NCBI RefSeq assembly: GCF_000974685.2
Contig: NZ_AP018738.1
Location: forward strand, 2,108,001-2,172,000
Reading direction: 5' to 3'
DNA: 64,000 nt
Source: Ferriphaselus amnicola
GTDB lineage: Bacteria; Pseudomonadota; Gammaproteobacteria; Burkholderiales; Gallionellaceae
Below are positions 45,732 to 55,938 of this stretch, in pieces (positions within the stretch are counted from its first letter, which is position 1; every line of letters begins with the position of its first letter). The position numbers and the translations under genes were made by a program. Below the pieces are notes generated by a model. That model was not told the DNA's origin. It did no database searches and was given only the letters and a program-made list of their open reading frames with translations.

Positions 45732-46430
45732 TCAGAAACCTCCCACAATCACCAACCCGCGTGTTTTCTGGCTGGTGGTATCCAACGTGGCCATGGCCTG
45801 CCGCAAAGTGCTGACACTCACCCACACCGGCAGATATTTGTATTTGGCGACATCCAGGATCAGTACGCGGTCGGTCGGAGCATCGTAAGCCGCTAATACC
45901 GACCAATGTCCGCCGCCGACTTGCCCCAGATTCGCCCGAAAATAGTTCGCCAGCACGAACTGACCGTCGTCGCCCAGTGCATTCTGTAGCAGCGCACGCA
46001 GCCTAGCCTCATCCAAACTATCGCCCGCGATAGAGTGTGCTTTTGCACCTTGCAGATTCAGCATCTGCACCATCTCGTCACGCGTCACCCCTTGCACCAG
46101 CACCGTCTGCCGACTGATGAGCTTGGTCACGGCAGGCGTGAAGAAGTTGCTCTGAGTGAAGTAAGGGTATGGAGAAAATGCGGGTTCCACAGGTTTGCTG
46201 ATTGGCAGCGCGTTCAACACGGTGACGGCACTGGCGACCGCGCAAAAGGTTTGTGTCTCTTGCACGGCGAACACTGGGCTAAGTTGCCAGAAATCGGCAT
46301 CAGTGGAGATTCGAGCGCGCAGCGCTTTGCCAGCGTCAGTATTCCAGTAAATTACCGCAGGATCTTCAAGTGCGAAGACCGGATTCGCCAACACGATAGT
46401 TGCAAAAAATAGGGTGGCCAGTATTTTCAA
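45732..46430 (-). CDS. Exported phytochelatin synthase family protein
   Basis: A 232-residue papain-like cysteine peptidase/transpeptidase. Catalytic triad residues are C63 in ETQTFCAVASAV, H175 in VGGGHWSVLAAY and D193 in VLILDVAKYKY; the spacing closely matches that of the Nostoc enzyme Alr0975 as I recall it. The C-terminal sensor domain of plant enzymes is absent, as in other bacterial half-length members, which mainly cleave glutathione to gamma-Glu-Cys. A signal peptide (about 1-20, ending NPVFA) predicts periplasmic location. I favour a TTG start (46430) with AGGA upstream; an ATG at 46508 would extend it by 26 residues ahead of the signal peptide. Confidence 0.82.
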   Translation of the reverse strand: MKILATLFFATIVLANPVFALEDPAVIYWNTDAGKALRARISTDADFWQLSPVFAVQETQTFCAVASAVTVLNALPISKPVEPAFSPYPYFTQSNFFTPAVTKLISRQTVLVQGVTRDEMVQMLNLQGAKAHSIAGDSLDEARLRALLQNALGDDGQFVLANYFRANLGQVGGGHWSVLAAYDAPTDRVLILDVAKYKYLPVWVSVSTLRQAMATLDTTSQKTRGLVIVGGF

Positions 46431-46582
46431 TTGAAATCCTATCGAATGATGGGTTGAGGCTCGGAAGCAGCCATGTGGTGATTGTATTCCTACGCTTTTG
46501 ACACTCAAGCAGAATCACTCAGATTGCATTCGCTAACAGGCAAGGGTACAGTGCGCGCCTCATCGAAGCCCGAGATGCGAAT

Positions 46583-48454
46583 ATGAGCCACACCGGACCG
46601 AAGCAAAACATGTCTGCGCTGATGATAGGCGCGATTGGCGTGGTCTATGGCGACATCGGCACCAGCCCGTTGTACGCGCTGAAGGAGACATTTGCTGGAC
46701 ACCACCCGTTGCCGGTGGTTGAAGCCAATATTCTCGGCGTACTTTCAGTGATGTTCTGGACCATCATGCTGCTGGTTTCGCTGAAATACGTCGCCATCAT
46801 CATGCGCGCCGACAACCACGGCGAAGGCGGCTCCCTATCCCTACTGGCGCTGGTCAGTGAGTTGACCGCCAAAAGTCCGCGCACCAAGTGGGTCGTCACC
46901 GCACTGGGCATCTTCGCCGCCGCCTTGTTCTTCGGCGACAGTATGATCACCCCAGCGATCTCGGTGCTTTCCGCTGTCGAAGGGCTCAACGTCATTTCTC
47001 CCGAACTCGGCAACTATGTGTTGCCTATCACCGTAGCGGTACTGACTGTGCTGTTTTTCGTGCAAAAACGAGGCACCGGCGTAGTCGGACTGGCCTTCGG
47101 CCCGATCATGGTGTTCTGGTTCCTGAGCCTAGGGGTGATCGGCTTATCGCACATCATCATCAATCCACATGTGTTGTTGGCGCTCAATCCCCTCAACGCC
47201 GCCCACTTCCTATTACAAGACCCCAAACTCTCTTTCTTGGCGCTCGGTTCGGTGGTATTGGCTGTCACTGGGGGCGAAGCGCTCTACACCGACATGGGAC
47301 ACTTTGGCCGTTTCCCCATCCGCGTAACTTGGTTCACCTTCGTCCTACCGGCGCTGGTGCTCAACTATTTTGGCCAAGGTGCGATGTTGCTCGACCACCC
47401 CGAGGCCATCGAGAATCCATTCTTCCTACTCACCCCTAGCTGGGCGCTGATGCCGATGATTTTCCTCGCCACTGCCGCGACTGTGATCGCCTCGCAAGCA
47501 GTCATCTCAGGCGCATTCTCTGTGGCTAGTCAATCCGTGCAAATGGGCTTCTTACCGCGTATGGAGATACGCCAAACTTCGGACAAGGCGCGCGGCCAGA
47601 TCTACGCACCGTTCACCAACTGGACGCTGTACCTCGCTGTGATCTATCTGGTACTGACCTTCCAGAGCTCTAGCAATCTGGCAGCGGCTTACGGTATTGC
47701 CGTGACCGGCACCATGACCATCGACACCCTGCTGATCTCCTTCATGATCTTCCTCGCTTGGCGCTGGCCGCTGTGGCTGTCGATACCGCTGGTGACGATT
47801 TTATTATTGGCCGACCTCGCTTATTTCTTTGCCAATGCGATCAAGATCCCCCAAGGCGGCTGGTTCCCGCTGGCTATCGCTGTTATATCGTTCACCGTAC
47901 TGATGACTTGGCGTAGGGGACGCCAATTATTGTTCGCCGAGATCGCCCGCAACGAAGTACCGCTACAAGTCATCATCGATGGTTCCGACGACATCCCCAA
48001 GGCTAGTGGCACTGCCGTATTCTTGACCAGCGCTGGCTCGGGCGCCCCCTCCTCCATGCTGCACAACATCAAACACAATCAGGTATTGCATGAACGCAAC
48101 GTACTGATGACCGTCCGCGTCGAAGAACGCCCCTATGTACCTAACCACGAACGTATGCAAATCAGTGTGCTTGGCAAAAGCTTTTACCGCATCAATCTGG
48201 AGTATGGCTTCATGGAAACGCCAGACATCCCTGCGGCGCTGGAAATGTGTAGTATCCACGACTTGTACTTCGACATGGCCACGACCTCCTTCTTCATTTC
48301 CCGCGCGCTGGTCGTCGCCCGAGCGAAGCCAGGCATGGTGATGTGGCGTGTAAGGCTATTCTTGGCCATGACCAAGAACGCTATGAATGCCGCCGACTTC
48401 TTCAAGATCCCGACCAATCGAGTAATCGAAATGGGGACCAAGATCGAGATTTGA
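46583..48454 (+). CDS. kup: Low-affinity potassium transporter Kup
   Basis: A 623-residue proton-coupled K+ uptake protein with about 12 hydrophobic segments in the first ~440 residues. Family motifs are [19 protein letters not shown] at the start, [35 protein letters not shown] and [19 protein letters not shown]. The cytoplasmic C-terminal ~180 residues complete the KUP fold. It is divergent from the phytochelatin synthase gene and ends 8 bp before the next convergent gene. Confidence 0.96.
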   Translation: MSHTGPKQNMSALMIGAIGVVYGDIGTSPLYALKETFAGHHPLPVVEANILGVLSVMFWTIMLLVSLKYVAIIMRADNHGEGGSLSLLALVSELTAKSPRTKWVVTALGIFAAALFFGDSMITPAISVLSAVEGLNVISPELGNYVLPITVAVLTVLFFVQKRGTGVVGLAFGPIMVFWFLSLGVIGLSHIIINPHVLLALNPLNAAHFLLQDPKLSFLALGSVVLAVTGGEALYTDMGHFGRFPIRVTWFTFVLPALVLNYFGQGAMLLDHPEAIENPFFLLTPSWALMPMIFLATAATVIASQAVISGAFSVASQSVQMGFLPRMEIRQTSDKARGQIYAPFTNWTLYLAVIYLVLTFQSSSNLAAAYGIAVTGTMTIDTLLISFMIFLAWRWPLWLSIPLVTILLLADLAYFFANAIKIPQGGWFPLAIAVISFTVLMTWRRGRQLLFAEIARNEVPLQVIIDGSDDIPKASGTAVFLTSAGSGAPSSMLHNIKHNQVLHERNVLMTVRVEERPYVPNHERMQISVLGKSFYRINLEYGFMETPDIPAALEMCSIHDLYFDMATTSFFISRALVVARAKPGMVMWRVRLFLAMTKNAMNAADFFKIPTNRVIEMGTKIEI

Positions 48455-48468
48455 TCTCGCGATCAAAT
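48449..48468. other. Perfect inverted repeat over two convergent stop codons
   Basis: ATTTGATC, loop TCGC, GATCAAAT. It contains the kup stop (48452-48454) and the stop of the convergent GGDEF-EAL gene (48463-48465). AT-rich edges on both strands may allow weak bidirectional termination, but no T-run of four or more follows. Confidence 0.3.
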
Positions 48469-50979
48469 GACGAAATTGTTCGCCGGCATGATTTGATCGA
48501 TCAGATTATGGCGCTCTGCCTCAGCAAGTAGCACCTTGACCTGGTCGGGGAGCATCGGTTTAGCAAGTAGAAAACCTTGAATCTCGCCGCAATTCAAATT
48601 CCTTAACTCAGTCAATTGAGTCACGGTTTCTACCCCCTCCGCCACCGTATGCAACTTGAGGGTTTGAGCAATTTTGATGATGGCTTCAACCATCGCCCGC
48701 CCTTTTTCTGAATGGATGTCGGTCACAAATGCACGGTCGATCTTCAGCGTATCCACATCCAGTCGCTTGAGATACATCAGACTGGAATAGCCAGAGCCAA
48801 AGTCATCGATAGACAGCCGAACACCCATCAGGCGCAACCCGTGCAACACGGCGTACACTCGATCCGGATCACGCAACATCACACTTTCTGTCAACTCTAA
48901 CTCTAGGCTCGCTCCACTCAAGCGATATCGCTCCAGCGCGGCGGTTACGGTGCCTTGCAAGTCATGTCCATGGAATTGCTTGAACGAGACATTCACGGCT
49001 AGGCATGGCACGACAAGCCCTGCATCCAGCCAGACACGCACTTGCCGACAAGCCTCGTCGATCACCCAAGCACCGATCTCAACGATTAGACCAGAGCCTT
49101 CTGCCGCCGCGATGAAATTCTCAGGATGGAGCAAACCATACTGCGGATGTTGCCAGCGGATCAAGGCCTCCAGCCCACCCACTTCGCCCGTCTGTGCATC
49201 GAATTGGGGTTGGTAGTGCAACACAAATTGCCGTTGTTGCAGCGCAAGGCGCAGCTCACCTTCCAAGGTCACGCGATCGCGCAAGTCCCCTTGCATCTCA
49301 GGAGAGAATAAACAGTAAGTATTTCGGCCTCTTGCTTTGGCTTGATACATGGCAATGTCAGCACACATAGTCAACGCCTCAGCAGTTTGACCATGCTCTG
49401 GGTAAAGGCTCACACCTATGCTGACTGAGACACTCAGTTCGGAAGCATTAGCCTGAAAATACGGTTCATACAAGATTTGTACGATTTTAGCCGCCAGCAA
49501 CTGTGCCTCTGTCTCACTGTTGATGGGAGCCAGCAGTACAAACTCATCCCCGCCCAAGCGGGCCAAGGTATCGGAAGCTCGTAGCGTTCCGAGTAAACGC
49601 TGAGCCACGAGCTTCAATAATTGATCGCCCTGATGGTGACCTTGCAAGTCATTCACTTGTTTGAAGTTATCAAGATCAAGGAACATCAACGCCAATCGTT
49701 CCTTGTTACGCGCCGCGCTCTTGATCGCCTGCTCCAAACGATCTTCCAACAACGCTCGATTCGGCAGCCCCGTCAGAGCGTCATGTTCAGCCAGATGTCG
49801 GATATGTTCTTCCGCCGCACGGCGCTGAGAAATATCATCCTGTATCGCTAGGTAGTGCGAGATTCGCCCATCGGCCTGACGGATCGGCGAGATCGTGAGC
49901 AACTCTAGATACTCACCGCCATCTTTGCGTCGGTTAATCAGTTCACCCTGCCAACTTTGCTCTGCCGTCAAGGCTGCCCATAAGGACTGGTACGTTTCCG
50001 CTGGTGTTTTGCCCGATTGCATAAAGTGAGGATTCTGTCCCAGCAGCTCATTCTGGCTATAGCCGACATTGTTACAATACGCGTTATTGATGTAGATGAT
50101 GGACGCATCAAGCGTAGTGATGACCACGCCCTGACTACTGTGGTCGAGCGCAGCCAAAGCTAGACGCTCCCTTTGCAAAGACTCATCCCGCTGCAATTCT
50201 GCATTCAACAGCCCACATTCAAATTCACGGAAGGTATTTTGCAACTGCAAGATCTCATCCATCTGCCGCGAGTCCGCCACAACTCGCCAGCCATGTCGCT
50301 CAGCTAATTGACGCATCTCCTGCATCAATCTAGCTAAAGGGTCGGACAAGCGATGCGCAAGACGATACGCCAAGAGCATCAGGACAAAAGAGATGAGACT
50401 GATGATGCCGAGCGATTGCAACGCTCTAGTCATAAAACCATCAATAATCACCTGCATGGAATAGTCCATGACCAGCGTAGCGTACTTAACTCCGTTTTCG
50501 CCTAGCGGCACCAGCAAATATAGCCCGCGCACCTCGTCATGTTCGATCCAACGCGGTGCCATACCTTGCAAGAATTGAGGCAAACCTAGGCTAGCCTTCT
50601 CGAATTCAGGCTCAACTTCGGCATACTTAGCCAACAAAGGGATGTGGATTGGGTCAGAGCTTGCCAATACCTTGCCCTGATCGTCTAGCAGAATCACGTG
50701 TTGCAATGCGCGCCGACTCGTTCCCAAGGCCTTACGATTGGTGTCATAAAATGGTGCAGACAACAATTCAAACGTATGAAAATCATCTTCTTGGCGCAGA
50801 GGATCGAGCAACACATGCTGATACATCGTCGCCAATGCTAAGCCATCATTACGCAAGTTCTCCTGTTCACTGCGGTAGTCATGCCACAACACGAATCCGG
50901 CAATCACCCAGCCCGTCACGCCCACCACTAGCACCACAAAAGCGGCCAGTTTGGTACGAAGGCTAAAGTTATGGAACAT
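48463..50979 (-). CDS. Membrane PAS-GGDEF-EAL c-di-GMP protein coupled to a PhnD-like protein
   Basis: An 838-residue protein: membrane helix about 10-32, periplasmic segment about 33-185, second helix about 190-210, a HAMP-like linker, PAS (about 275-395), GGDEF (about 400-560; LARLGGDEFVLLAP intact) and EAL (about 575-830; GLEALIRWQHP and DDFGSGYSSLMYL). Both catalytic motifs are complete. The ATG lies inside the 3' end of the PhnD-like gene (11-bp overlap) and has a strong GGAGG 8 bp upstream, so the pair is translationally coupled. The periplasmic part probably receives the signal captured by the binding protein; this is inference. Confidence 0.92.
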   Translation of the reverse strand: MFHNFSLRTKLAAFVVLVVGVTGWVIAGFVLWHDYRSEQENLRNDGLALATMYQHVLLDPLRQEDDFHTFELLSAPFYDTNRKALGTSRRALQHVILLDDQGKVLASSDPIHIPLLAKYAEVEPEFEKASLGLPQFLQGMAPRWIEHDEVRGLYLLVPLGENGVKYATLVMDYSMQVIIDGFMTRALQSLGIISLISFVLMLLAYRLAHRLSDPLARLMQEMRQLAERHGWRVVADSRQMDEILQLQNTFREFECGLLNAELQRDESLQRERLALAALDHSSQGVVITTLDASIIYINNAYCNNVGYSQNELLGQNPHFMQSGKTPAETYQSLWAALTAEQSWQGELINRRKDGGEYLELLTISPIRQADGRISHYLAIQDDISQRRAAEEHIRHLAEHDALTGLPNRALLEDRLEQAIKSAARNKERLALMFLDLDNFKQVNDLQGHHQGDQLLKLVAQRLLGTLRASDTLARLGGDEFVLLAPINSETEAQLLAAKIVQILYEPYFQANASELSVSVSIGVSLYPEHGQTAEALTMCADIAMYQAKARGRNTYCLFSPEMQGDLRDRVTLEGELRLALQQRQFVLHYQPQFDAQTGEVGGLEALIRWQHPQYGLLHPENFIAAAEGSGLIVEIGAWVIDEACRQVRVWLDAGLVVPCLAVNVSFKQFHGHDLQGTVTAALERYRLSGASLELELTESVMLRDPDRVYAVLHGLRLMGVRLSIDDFGSGYSSLMYLKRLDVDTLKIDRAFVTDIHSEKGRAMVEAIIKIAQTLKLHTVAEGVETVTQLTELRNLNCGEIQGFLLAKPMLPDQVKVLLAEAERHNLIDQIMPANNFVI

Positions 50980-51829
50980 TCACTCCACCTCCAGCCCGAT
51001 CAACCTTGCTTACCAGCTCAGCTACGCCATCGAACAGGTGATCGTTACCTGCCACGAATTTGTCCAGCCCCAAGGCGGCCAACAGCGCTTTGCCTTCGGC
51101 ATCGTTCTGCATATTGAGCAGCACCGTACTCAACTGACGAAACTCGGCCTGAGGCAGATCAATCCGCGCCACGATGGGTGGAAAACCGAACTTTTCTGAC
51201 TTCTGCACCACACGCGTTTTGGCGATCAACGCCGGATACAGGGTATTCAGCATGTCGTAGATATAACCATCCACCCGCGCGCCATTGACCAGCCCCGCCG
51301 CCACGGCTTCAACATTCTTGCGATGCGCATAAGTGAACATGGTCTTGGAGAAAAAGTGCTTGGGATCAACGCCGAGGTTGAGCAGCTCGCCTTGAGCGAC
51401 GTAGTAGCCAGAATTCGATTCAGGATCAGAATAGGCGAAAATCTTGCCGCGCAGATCCGCAATGGAATGGGTAGTGGTGTCAGTCGCGGGTACGATCAGA
51501 TACGACTGGTACAGCGGCTCACCCTGCCACACCCCGACCGCCATCAGCTTCTGCACTGACTTGTGCTTAACGTAGGGCGAGGAGCAAATCCACGCTGCAT
51601 CCAACTCGCCCTGTTGCAGCATATCGGTCAGCTCGCGGTAACTCTTGCGCTGCACGAACATGACCGGACGTTGAAGATGGCTTTCCAGATAATCACGCCA
51701 GCGCACCACCACATCCTGTCGCTCACCGAGGAACACCGCAGAAAGCGCCAAGCGCAGCGGCACAGCTTGCGTTTCAGCCCAAGAGTAACCTGACAGAAAT
51801 AATAGAAAAACTAAACATAGCGCTCTCAT
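50969..51829 (-). CDS. PhnD-like phosphate/phosphite/phosphonate periplasmic binding protein
   Basis: A 286-residue exported protein. Signal peptide about residues 1-18 (MRALCLVFLL, ending GYSWA). The type II periplasmic-binding fold is indicated by RWRDYLESHLQRPVMFVQRK, LQQGELDAAWICSSPY and FAYSDPESNSGYYVAQGELL, the PhnD-family region. No ABC permease or ATPase follows; instead the next gene, overlapping by 11 bp, encodes a GGDEF-EAL membrane protein. It is therefore likely a ligand-sensing subunit rather than a transporter component. ATG at 51829 has GGGAGGG upstream. The ligand cannot be told from sequence. Confidence 0.85.
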   Translation of the reverse strand: MRALCLVFLLFLSGYSWAETQAVPLRLALSAVFLGERQDVVVRWRDYLESHLQRPVMFVQRKSYRELTDMLQQGELDAAWICSSPYVKHKSVQKLMAVGVWQGEPLYQSYLIVPATDTTTHSIADLRGKIFAYSDPESNSGYYVAQGELLNLGVDPKHFFSKTMFTYAHRKNVEAVAAGLVNGARVDGYIYDMLNTLYPALIAKTRVVQKSEKFGFPPIVARIDLPQAEFRQLSTVLLNMQNDAEGKALLAALGLDKFVAGNDHLFDGVAELVSKVDRAGGGVNVP

Positions 51830-52004
51830 TTTTCCCTCCCCAGGGCTAATGCTGAACAGCTTTTTTGCATAGTACACGCCGTTAATCAAGAAATATACCC
51901 CGCGACTGAACGTACCATTGCCCAGCATATCCGCACAGACTACGCCATACGCAAATTCAACCAGCAGATATATCTACCCCTTCTATGGATATACTCACGG
52001 GTGA

Positions 52005-52033
52005 TTGAACCCCACCCCGTTTCGGCGCATAAT
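52005..52033 (+). promoter_or_regulatory. Promoter of the rnf operon
   Basis: TTGAAC (52005-52010) and CATAAT (52028-52033) are exactly 17 bp apart, with four and five consensus matches. The start of rnfA lies 24 bp past the -10. Confidence 0.55.
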
Positions 52034-52037
52034 CCGC

Positions 52038-52053
52038 GCCTAAATTTTTAGGC
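52038..52053 (+). promoter_or_regulatory. Hairpin in the rnfA leader
   Basis: GCCTAAA / TTTAGGC around TT lies between the promoter and the rnfA ATG. Its 3' arm includes the only ribosome-site-like AGG, 5 bp before the ATG, so folding could limit rnfA translation; it could equally be an operator. Confidence 0.35.
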
Positions 52054-52057
52054 CATC

Positions 52058-52633
52058 ATGACTGATTACCTGCTCATTCTGGTCGGTACGGTGTTCGTCA
52101 ACAACATCGTCCTGGTCAAGATTCTCGGGCTTTGCCCGTTCATGGGCGTTTCCAAAAAACTGGAAGCGGCATTCGGCATGGGCGCGGCAACCACGTTCGT
52201 ACTGACGCTGGGTTCCGGCTCAAGTTACCTGATTAACGAATACTTGCTCGGCCCCGATCTGGCCTACCTCACCACACTATCATTTATCGTGGTCATCGCT
52301 GCCATCGTACAGTTCACCGAGATGGTGATCGAGAAGACCAGCCCCGAGTTGTACCAGACGCTGGGCATCTATCTGCCACTGATCACCACGAACTGCGCCG
52401 TGCTCGGCATCCCGCTGCTCAACGTGCAAGAGAAACACGACTTTATCCAGTCATTACTATTCGGTTTCGGTGGATCGGTGGGCTTCTCACTGGCGCTGAT
52501 CCTATTCGCCGGCATCCGTGAGCGACTAGAAGGCGCAGATGTCCCCCCCGCATTCAAGGGATCGGCTATCGCCATGATCACGGCTGGACTGATGAGCCTC
52601 GCTTTCATGGGCTTCGCGGGACTCATCAAATAA
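52058..52633 (+). CDS. rnfA: Electron transport complex subunit RnfA/RsxA
   Basis: A 191-residue, six-span membrane protein. [20 protein letters not shown] opens the protein, with [15 protein letters not shown] in the middle, both family marks carrying the cysteines that bind the intramembrane Fe-S centre shared with RnfE. The Rnf complex couples electron transfer between ferredoxin and NAD(H) to ion movement; in RsxABCDGE form it also reduces SoxR. First gene of rnfABCDGE, overlapping rnfB by one base. Confidence 0.96.
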   Translation: MTDYLLILVGTVFVNNIVLVKILGLCPFMGVSKKLEAAFGMGAATTFVLTLGSGSSYLINEYLLGPDLAYLTTLSFIVVIAAIVQFTEMVIEKTSPELYQTLGIYLPLITTNCAVLGIPLLNVQEKHDFIQSLLFGFGGSVGFSLALILFAGIRERLEGADVPPAFKGSAIAMITAGLMSLAFMGFAGLIK

Positions 52634-53196
52634 TGCTGACCGCGCTACTGGTCATGTCCATCCTCGCGCTGGTTCTGGGCGCTGGCTTAGGATTCTCCGC
52701 ACTCAAATTCAAAGTTGAAGGCAACCCGCTGGTTGATAAGATCGACGCGATCTTGCCACAGACACAATGTGGCCAGTGCGGCTTCCCCGGCTGCCGACCT
52801 TACGCCACCGCCATCGCCGAAGGTGGTGCCGACATCAATATGTGCCCGCCCGGTGGCGAAGAAGGCATCCAGAAGCTGGCCGAGTTACTGGGCGTGGAAG
52901 CCAAACCCTTCGGCGAAGGTGCCGCTCCCAAACCCAAAGCCGTCGCCTTCGTGGACGAAAACAACTGCATCGGCTGCACGCTGTGCCTGCAAGCCTGCCC
53001 AGTGGATGCCATCCTCGGCGCCGCCAAGCAGATGCACACTATCATCGCTTCGGAATGCACCGGCTGCGAGTTGTGCATCGCGCCCTGCCCGGTCGATTGC
53101 ATCAGCATGGAACCGATCGCAGAATCCGTCACCACTTGGAAGTGGAAGTATCCGGTGTACGCCTTGATCCCCAGCACAAAGGCTGCGAAACCATGA
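52633..53196 (+). CDS. rnfB: Electron transport complex Fe-S subunit RnfB/RsxB
   Basis: A 187-residue subunit with an N-terminal membrane helix (about 3-25), a 4Fe-4S domain ([13 protein letters not shown]) and two ferredoxin clusters ([16 protein letters not shown] and [16 protein letters not shown]). It takes electrons from ferredoxin to RnfC/RnfA. It lacks the long C-terminal multi-cluster extension of acetogen RnfB. Overlaps rnfC by 4 bp. Confidence 0.96.
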   Translation: MLTALLVMSILALVLGAGLGFSALKFKVEGNPLVDKIDAILPQTQCGQCGFPGCRPYATAIAEGGADINMCPPGGEEGIQKLAELLGVEAKPFGEGAAPKPKAVAFVDENNCIGCTLCLQACPVDAILGAAKQMHTIIASECTGCELCIAPCPVDCISMEPIAESVTTWKWKYPVYALIPSTKAAKP

Positions 53197-54908
53197 GACA
53201 GCTCCATCGTTTCCACGGCGGCGTGCATCCGCCCACCAACAAGACGCAATCCAGCGAAACGCCCATCCTCGCGGCAGCGATGCCATCGAAGCTGGTCATT
53301 CCGTTGCACCAGCACGTCGGCAACATCGCCCGACCGGTGGTCAGCGTGGGCGAGCATGTGCTCAAAGGGCAGGTCATCGGCAAGGCGGACGGACGTTTAT
53401 CGAGCGCGGTACACGCCTCCACTTCCGGCACCATCACCGCCATCAACTACAGCAAGGTCGCTCACCCTTCAGGCATGGACGATCTTTGCGTCACCCTGAT
53501 TCCCGACGGCAAGGATGAATGGGTAGAGAATCTGGGCGTGGACTACCGCGAACTGTCGCACTCCGACATTCGCCACCGCCTGCGCGACGCAGGTGTGGTC
53601 GGCTTAGGCGGTGCGGTATTCCCTAGCGACATGAAGCTGTACAGCAGCAAACATCAGCTCAAGACGCTGGTGCTGAACGGTGCCGAGTGCGAGCCCTACA
53701 TCACCTGCGATGACCGACTGATGCGCGAACGCGCCGAAGAAATTTTGCTGGGCGCGGAGATGATGCGCGACTTACTGCACGCCGAAGAGGTCGTGGTCGG
53801 CATCGAAGACAACAAGCCGGAGGCGCTGGCGGCGATGCAGAAAGCCATTATCGATGGCAAACATGAGCGCATGGAAGCGGTCGCCGTGCCTACCGTTTAT
53901 CCTGGTGGCGGCGCCAAGCAGCTTATCCGCGTACTGACCGGCATCGAAGTCGCTGCGGGTGTGCGCTCTACCGAAAAAGGCGTGCAGTGCTTCAACGTAG
54001 CTACCGCTTACTCGGCTTATCGCGCCATCTCTTATGGCGAACCGATGTTGTCCCGTGTAGTGACCGTCACCGGCAATGTCGAACGTCCACAAAATTACGA
54101 AGTGCTGTTGGGTACGCCCGTGGCCGAACTGGTCGCACAAGCTGGCCTTAAATCCGGCACCAACGGCTACCTCATGGGCGGCCCGATGATGGGTTTCATG
54201 CTGCCGTCCGATCAGGTCGGCGTGGTCAAGGCAACCAACTGCATCATCGCTACCGCTCCCGAATCGTTCCCAGCTCCCGCGCCGACCATGCCCTGCATAC
54301 GCTGCACTCGCTGTGCCGAGGTCTGTCCAGCGGAGCTGCAACCGCAAGAGTTGCACTGGTTCGCCAAAGCCAAGGAATTCGGCAAAGCTCAGGATTATCA
54401 CTTGTTCGACTGCATCGAATGCGGCGCATGCAGCTACGTCTGCCCCAGCAACATCCCGCTGGTGCAGTATTACCGCTATGCCAAGAGCGAAATCTGGGCA
54501 CGTGAGCGCGACAAGCGCGCTGCCGACTTAGCTCGTGAGCGCCACGAATATCGCCAATTCCGCATCGAACGCGAAAAACAAGAAAAAGCCGAGAAGCTGG
54601 CACAGAAAGAGCGCGCCGCGCTGCTCGCCAAACAACAGGCCGACGCTGCTGCGGCCACTACCAACACTGACGAAGATGCGCAAGCGCGCATCCAGTCGGC
54701 GATGGCGCGAGTACAGGCGCAACACGATGCCGTGCAACCGAGAAACACTGATAATTTGACGCCCGAACAGCAAGCCAAGATCAACGAGATCGAAGCTCGC
54801 CGCGCGCATATTCAGGAGCTGGCGCATCCCGAAGCAGACCTAGACAAGCACCATGAGCAGCACGCTCATGCTACGGCGAGTGCGCCAGCCGAGTCGCCCA
54901 AGGAATAA
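53193..54908 (+). CDS. rnfC: Electron transport complex subunit RnfC/RsxC
   Basis: A 571-residue peripheral subunit. The first ~360 residues hold the NADH/FMN-binding Complex I 51-kDa-like region ([30 protein letters not shown]) followed by SLBB-type folds. Two 4Fe-4S motifs follow: [15 protein letters not shown] and [16 protein letters not shown]. The C-terminal ~115 residues are a charged, Ala/Lys/Glu-rich, coiled-coil-like tail as in many proteobacterial RnfC. The ATG at 53193 overlaps the rnfB stop; much earlier in-frame ATGs lie inside rnfB and are not real starts. Confidence 0.96.
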   Translation: MRQLHRFHGGVHPPTNKTQSSETPILAAAMPSKLVIPLHQHVGNIARPVVSVGEHVLKGQVIGKADGRLSSAVHASTSGTITAINYSKVAHPSGMDDLCVTLIPDGKDEWVENLGVDYRELSHSDIRHRLRDAGVVGLGGAVFPSDMKLYSSKHQLKTLVLNGAECEPYITCDDRLMRERAEEILLGAEMMRDLLHAEEVVVGIEDNKPEALAAMQKAIIDGKHERMEAVAVPTVYPGGGAKQLIRVLTGIEVAAGVRSTEKGVQCFNVATAYSAYRAISYGEPMLSRVVTVTGNVERPQNYEVLLGTPVAELVAQAGLKSGTNGYLMGGPMMGFMLPSDQVGVVKATNCIIATAPESFPAPAPTMPCIRCTRCAEVCPAELQPQELHWFAKAKEFGKAQDYHLFDCIECGACSYVCPSNIPLVQYYRYAKSEIWARERDKRAADLARERHEYRQFRIEREKQEKAEKLAQKERAALLAKQQADAAAATTNTDEDAQARIQSAMARVQAQHDAVQPRNTDNLTPEQQAKINEIEARRAHIQELAHPEADLDKHHEQHAHATASAPAESPKE

Positions 54909-54909
54909 C

Positions 54910-55938
54910 ATGTTCACTTCGCCCTACATCAGCAAACCCTCCAGCGTCGCCGAGATCATGCTCAAGGTGATGCTGGCGCTGCTGCCCGGCATCGCGCTCT
55001 ACGTCTGGTACTACGGCCCAGCGATTCTGGTGTCGATCACCTTAGCCAGTGTTGCCGCACTCGCCACCGAAGCCGCCATGCTCAAGCTGCGCGACCGCCC
55101 AGTCGAGCCGTTCCTGAAGGATAACAGTGCCCTGCTCACGGCGTGGTTGCTGGCACTGTCTATTCCGCCGCTGGCGCCCTGGTGGCTGGTGGTAGTCGGC
55201 ACAATCTTCGCCATCAGCATCTCCAAACACCTGTACGGCGGCTTAGGCAACAACCCGTTCAACCCAGCAATGATCGGCTACGCCGTGCTCATCATCTCCT
55301 TCCCGGTACAGATGACGCACTGGCTAACACCGCATCCGGTCGGCCATTCCGAGCTTTCGTTTTTGGAACAACTGGGCTACATCTTCAACGGTGTGCTGCC
55401 GCGCGGTCTGACGCTGGATGCGGTGACCATGGCCACGCCGTTGGACACGCTCAAGACTCAATTACACCTGGGCGCGACCATCAGCGACATCCGCGACATG
55501 CCGATCTATGGCCGCCTCGCAGGTAAGGGTAGCGAAATGGTGGCGACCGGCTTCGCCCTCGGCGGACTGTACCTGCTGTGGAGTCGCATCATCAGCTGGC
55601 ATTTGCCCATCGTCTATCTCGGCACCTTGTACGCCACGGCAGGGCTGTTCCATGTGATCGACCCGGCGCATTACGTCACGCCGCTGTTCCACCTGTTCTC
55701 GGGTGCAGCGATGATAGGTGCGTTCTTCATCCTAACCGACCCGGTGACCAGCCCGACCACCCCACGCGGCAAGATCATCTTCGCCGCAGGTGCGGGCATC
55801 ATCACCTATCTGATCCGTGCATTCGGTGGTTTCCCCGACGGCATGGCCTTCGCCACCTTGCTGATGAACATCTGCGTGCCGTTGATCGACGCTTACACCC
55901 AACCCAAGGTGTTCGGCAAAAAGGAGAAGGGGAAATGA
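54910..55938 (+). CDS. rnfD: Electron transport complex subunit RnfD/RsxD
   Basis: A 342-residue membrane protein with about 9-10 hydrophobic segments. LKDNSALLTAWLLALSIPP, GGLGNNPFNPAMIGYAVLII and the FMN attachment region DAVTMATPLD (threonine in TMAT) are clear family marks. FMN is bound covalently on the periplasmic side. It begins one base after rnfC and overlaps rnfG by 4 bp. Confidence 0.96.
   Translation: MFTSPYISKPSSVAEIMLKVMLALLPGIALYVWYYGPAILVSITLASVAALATEAAMLKLRDRPVEPFLKDNSALLTAWLLALSIPPLAPWWLVVVGTIFAISISKHLYGGLGNNPFNPAMIGYAVLIISFPVQMTHWLTPHPVGHSELSFLEQLGYIFNGVLPRGLTLDAVTMATPLDTLKTQLHLGATISDIRDMPIYGRLAGKGSEMVATGFALGGLYLLWSRIISWHLPIVYLGTLYATAGLFHVIDPAHYVTPLFHLFSGAAMIGAFFILTDPVTSPTTPRGKIIFAAGAGIITYLIRAFGGFPDGMAFATLLMNICVPLIDAYTQPKVFGKKEKGK

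Noticed and set aside
46498-46530. kup promoter based on a perfect TTGACA at 46498-46503
   Set aside because: No -10-like hexamer is present at 16-19 bp spacing, so a -35 alone is not enough.
52767-53192. N-terminal extension of rnfC into rnfB
   Set aside because: The upstream in-frame sequence is Arg/His-rich shadow of rnfB; RnfC homology begins at [10 protein letters not shown], with an ATGA overlap.
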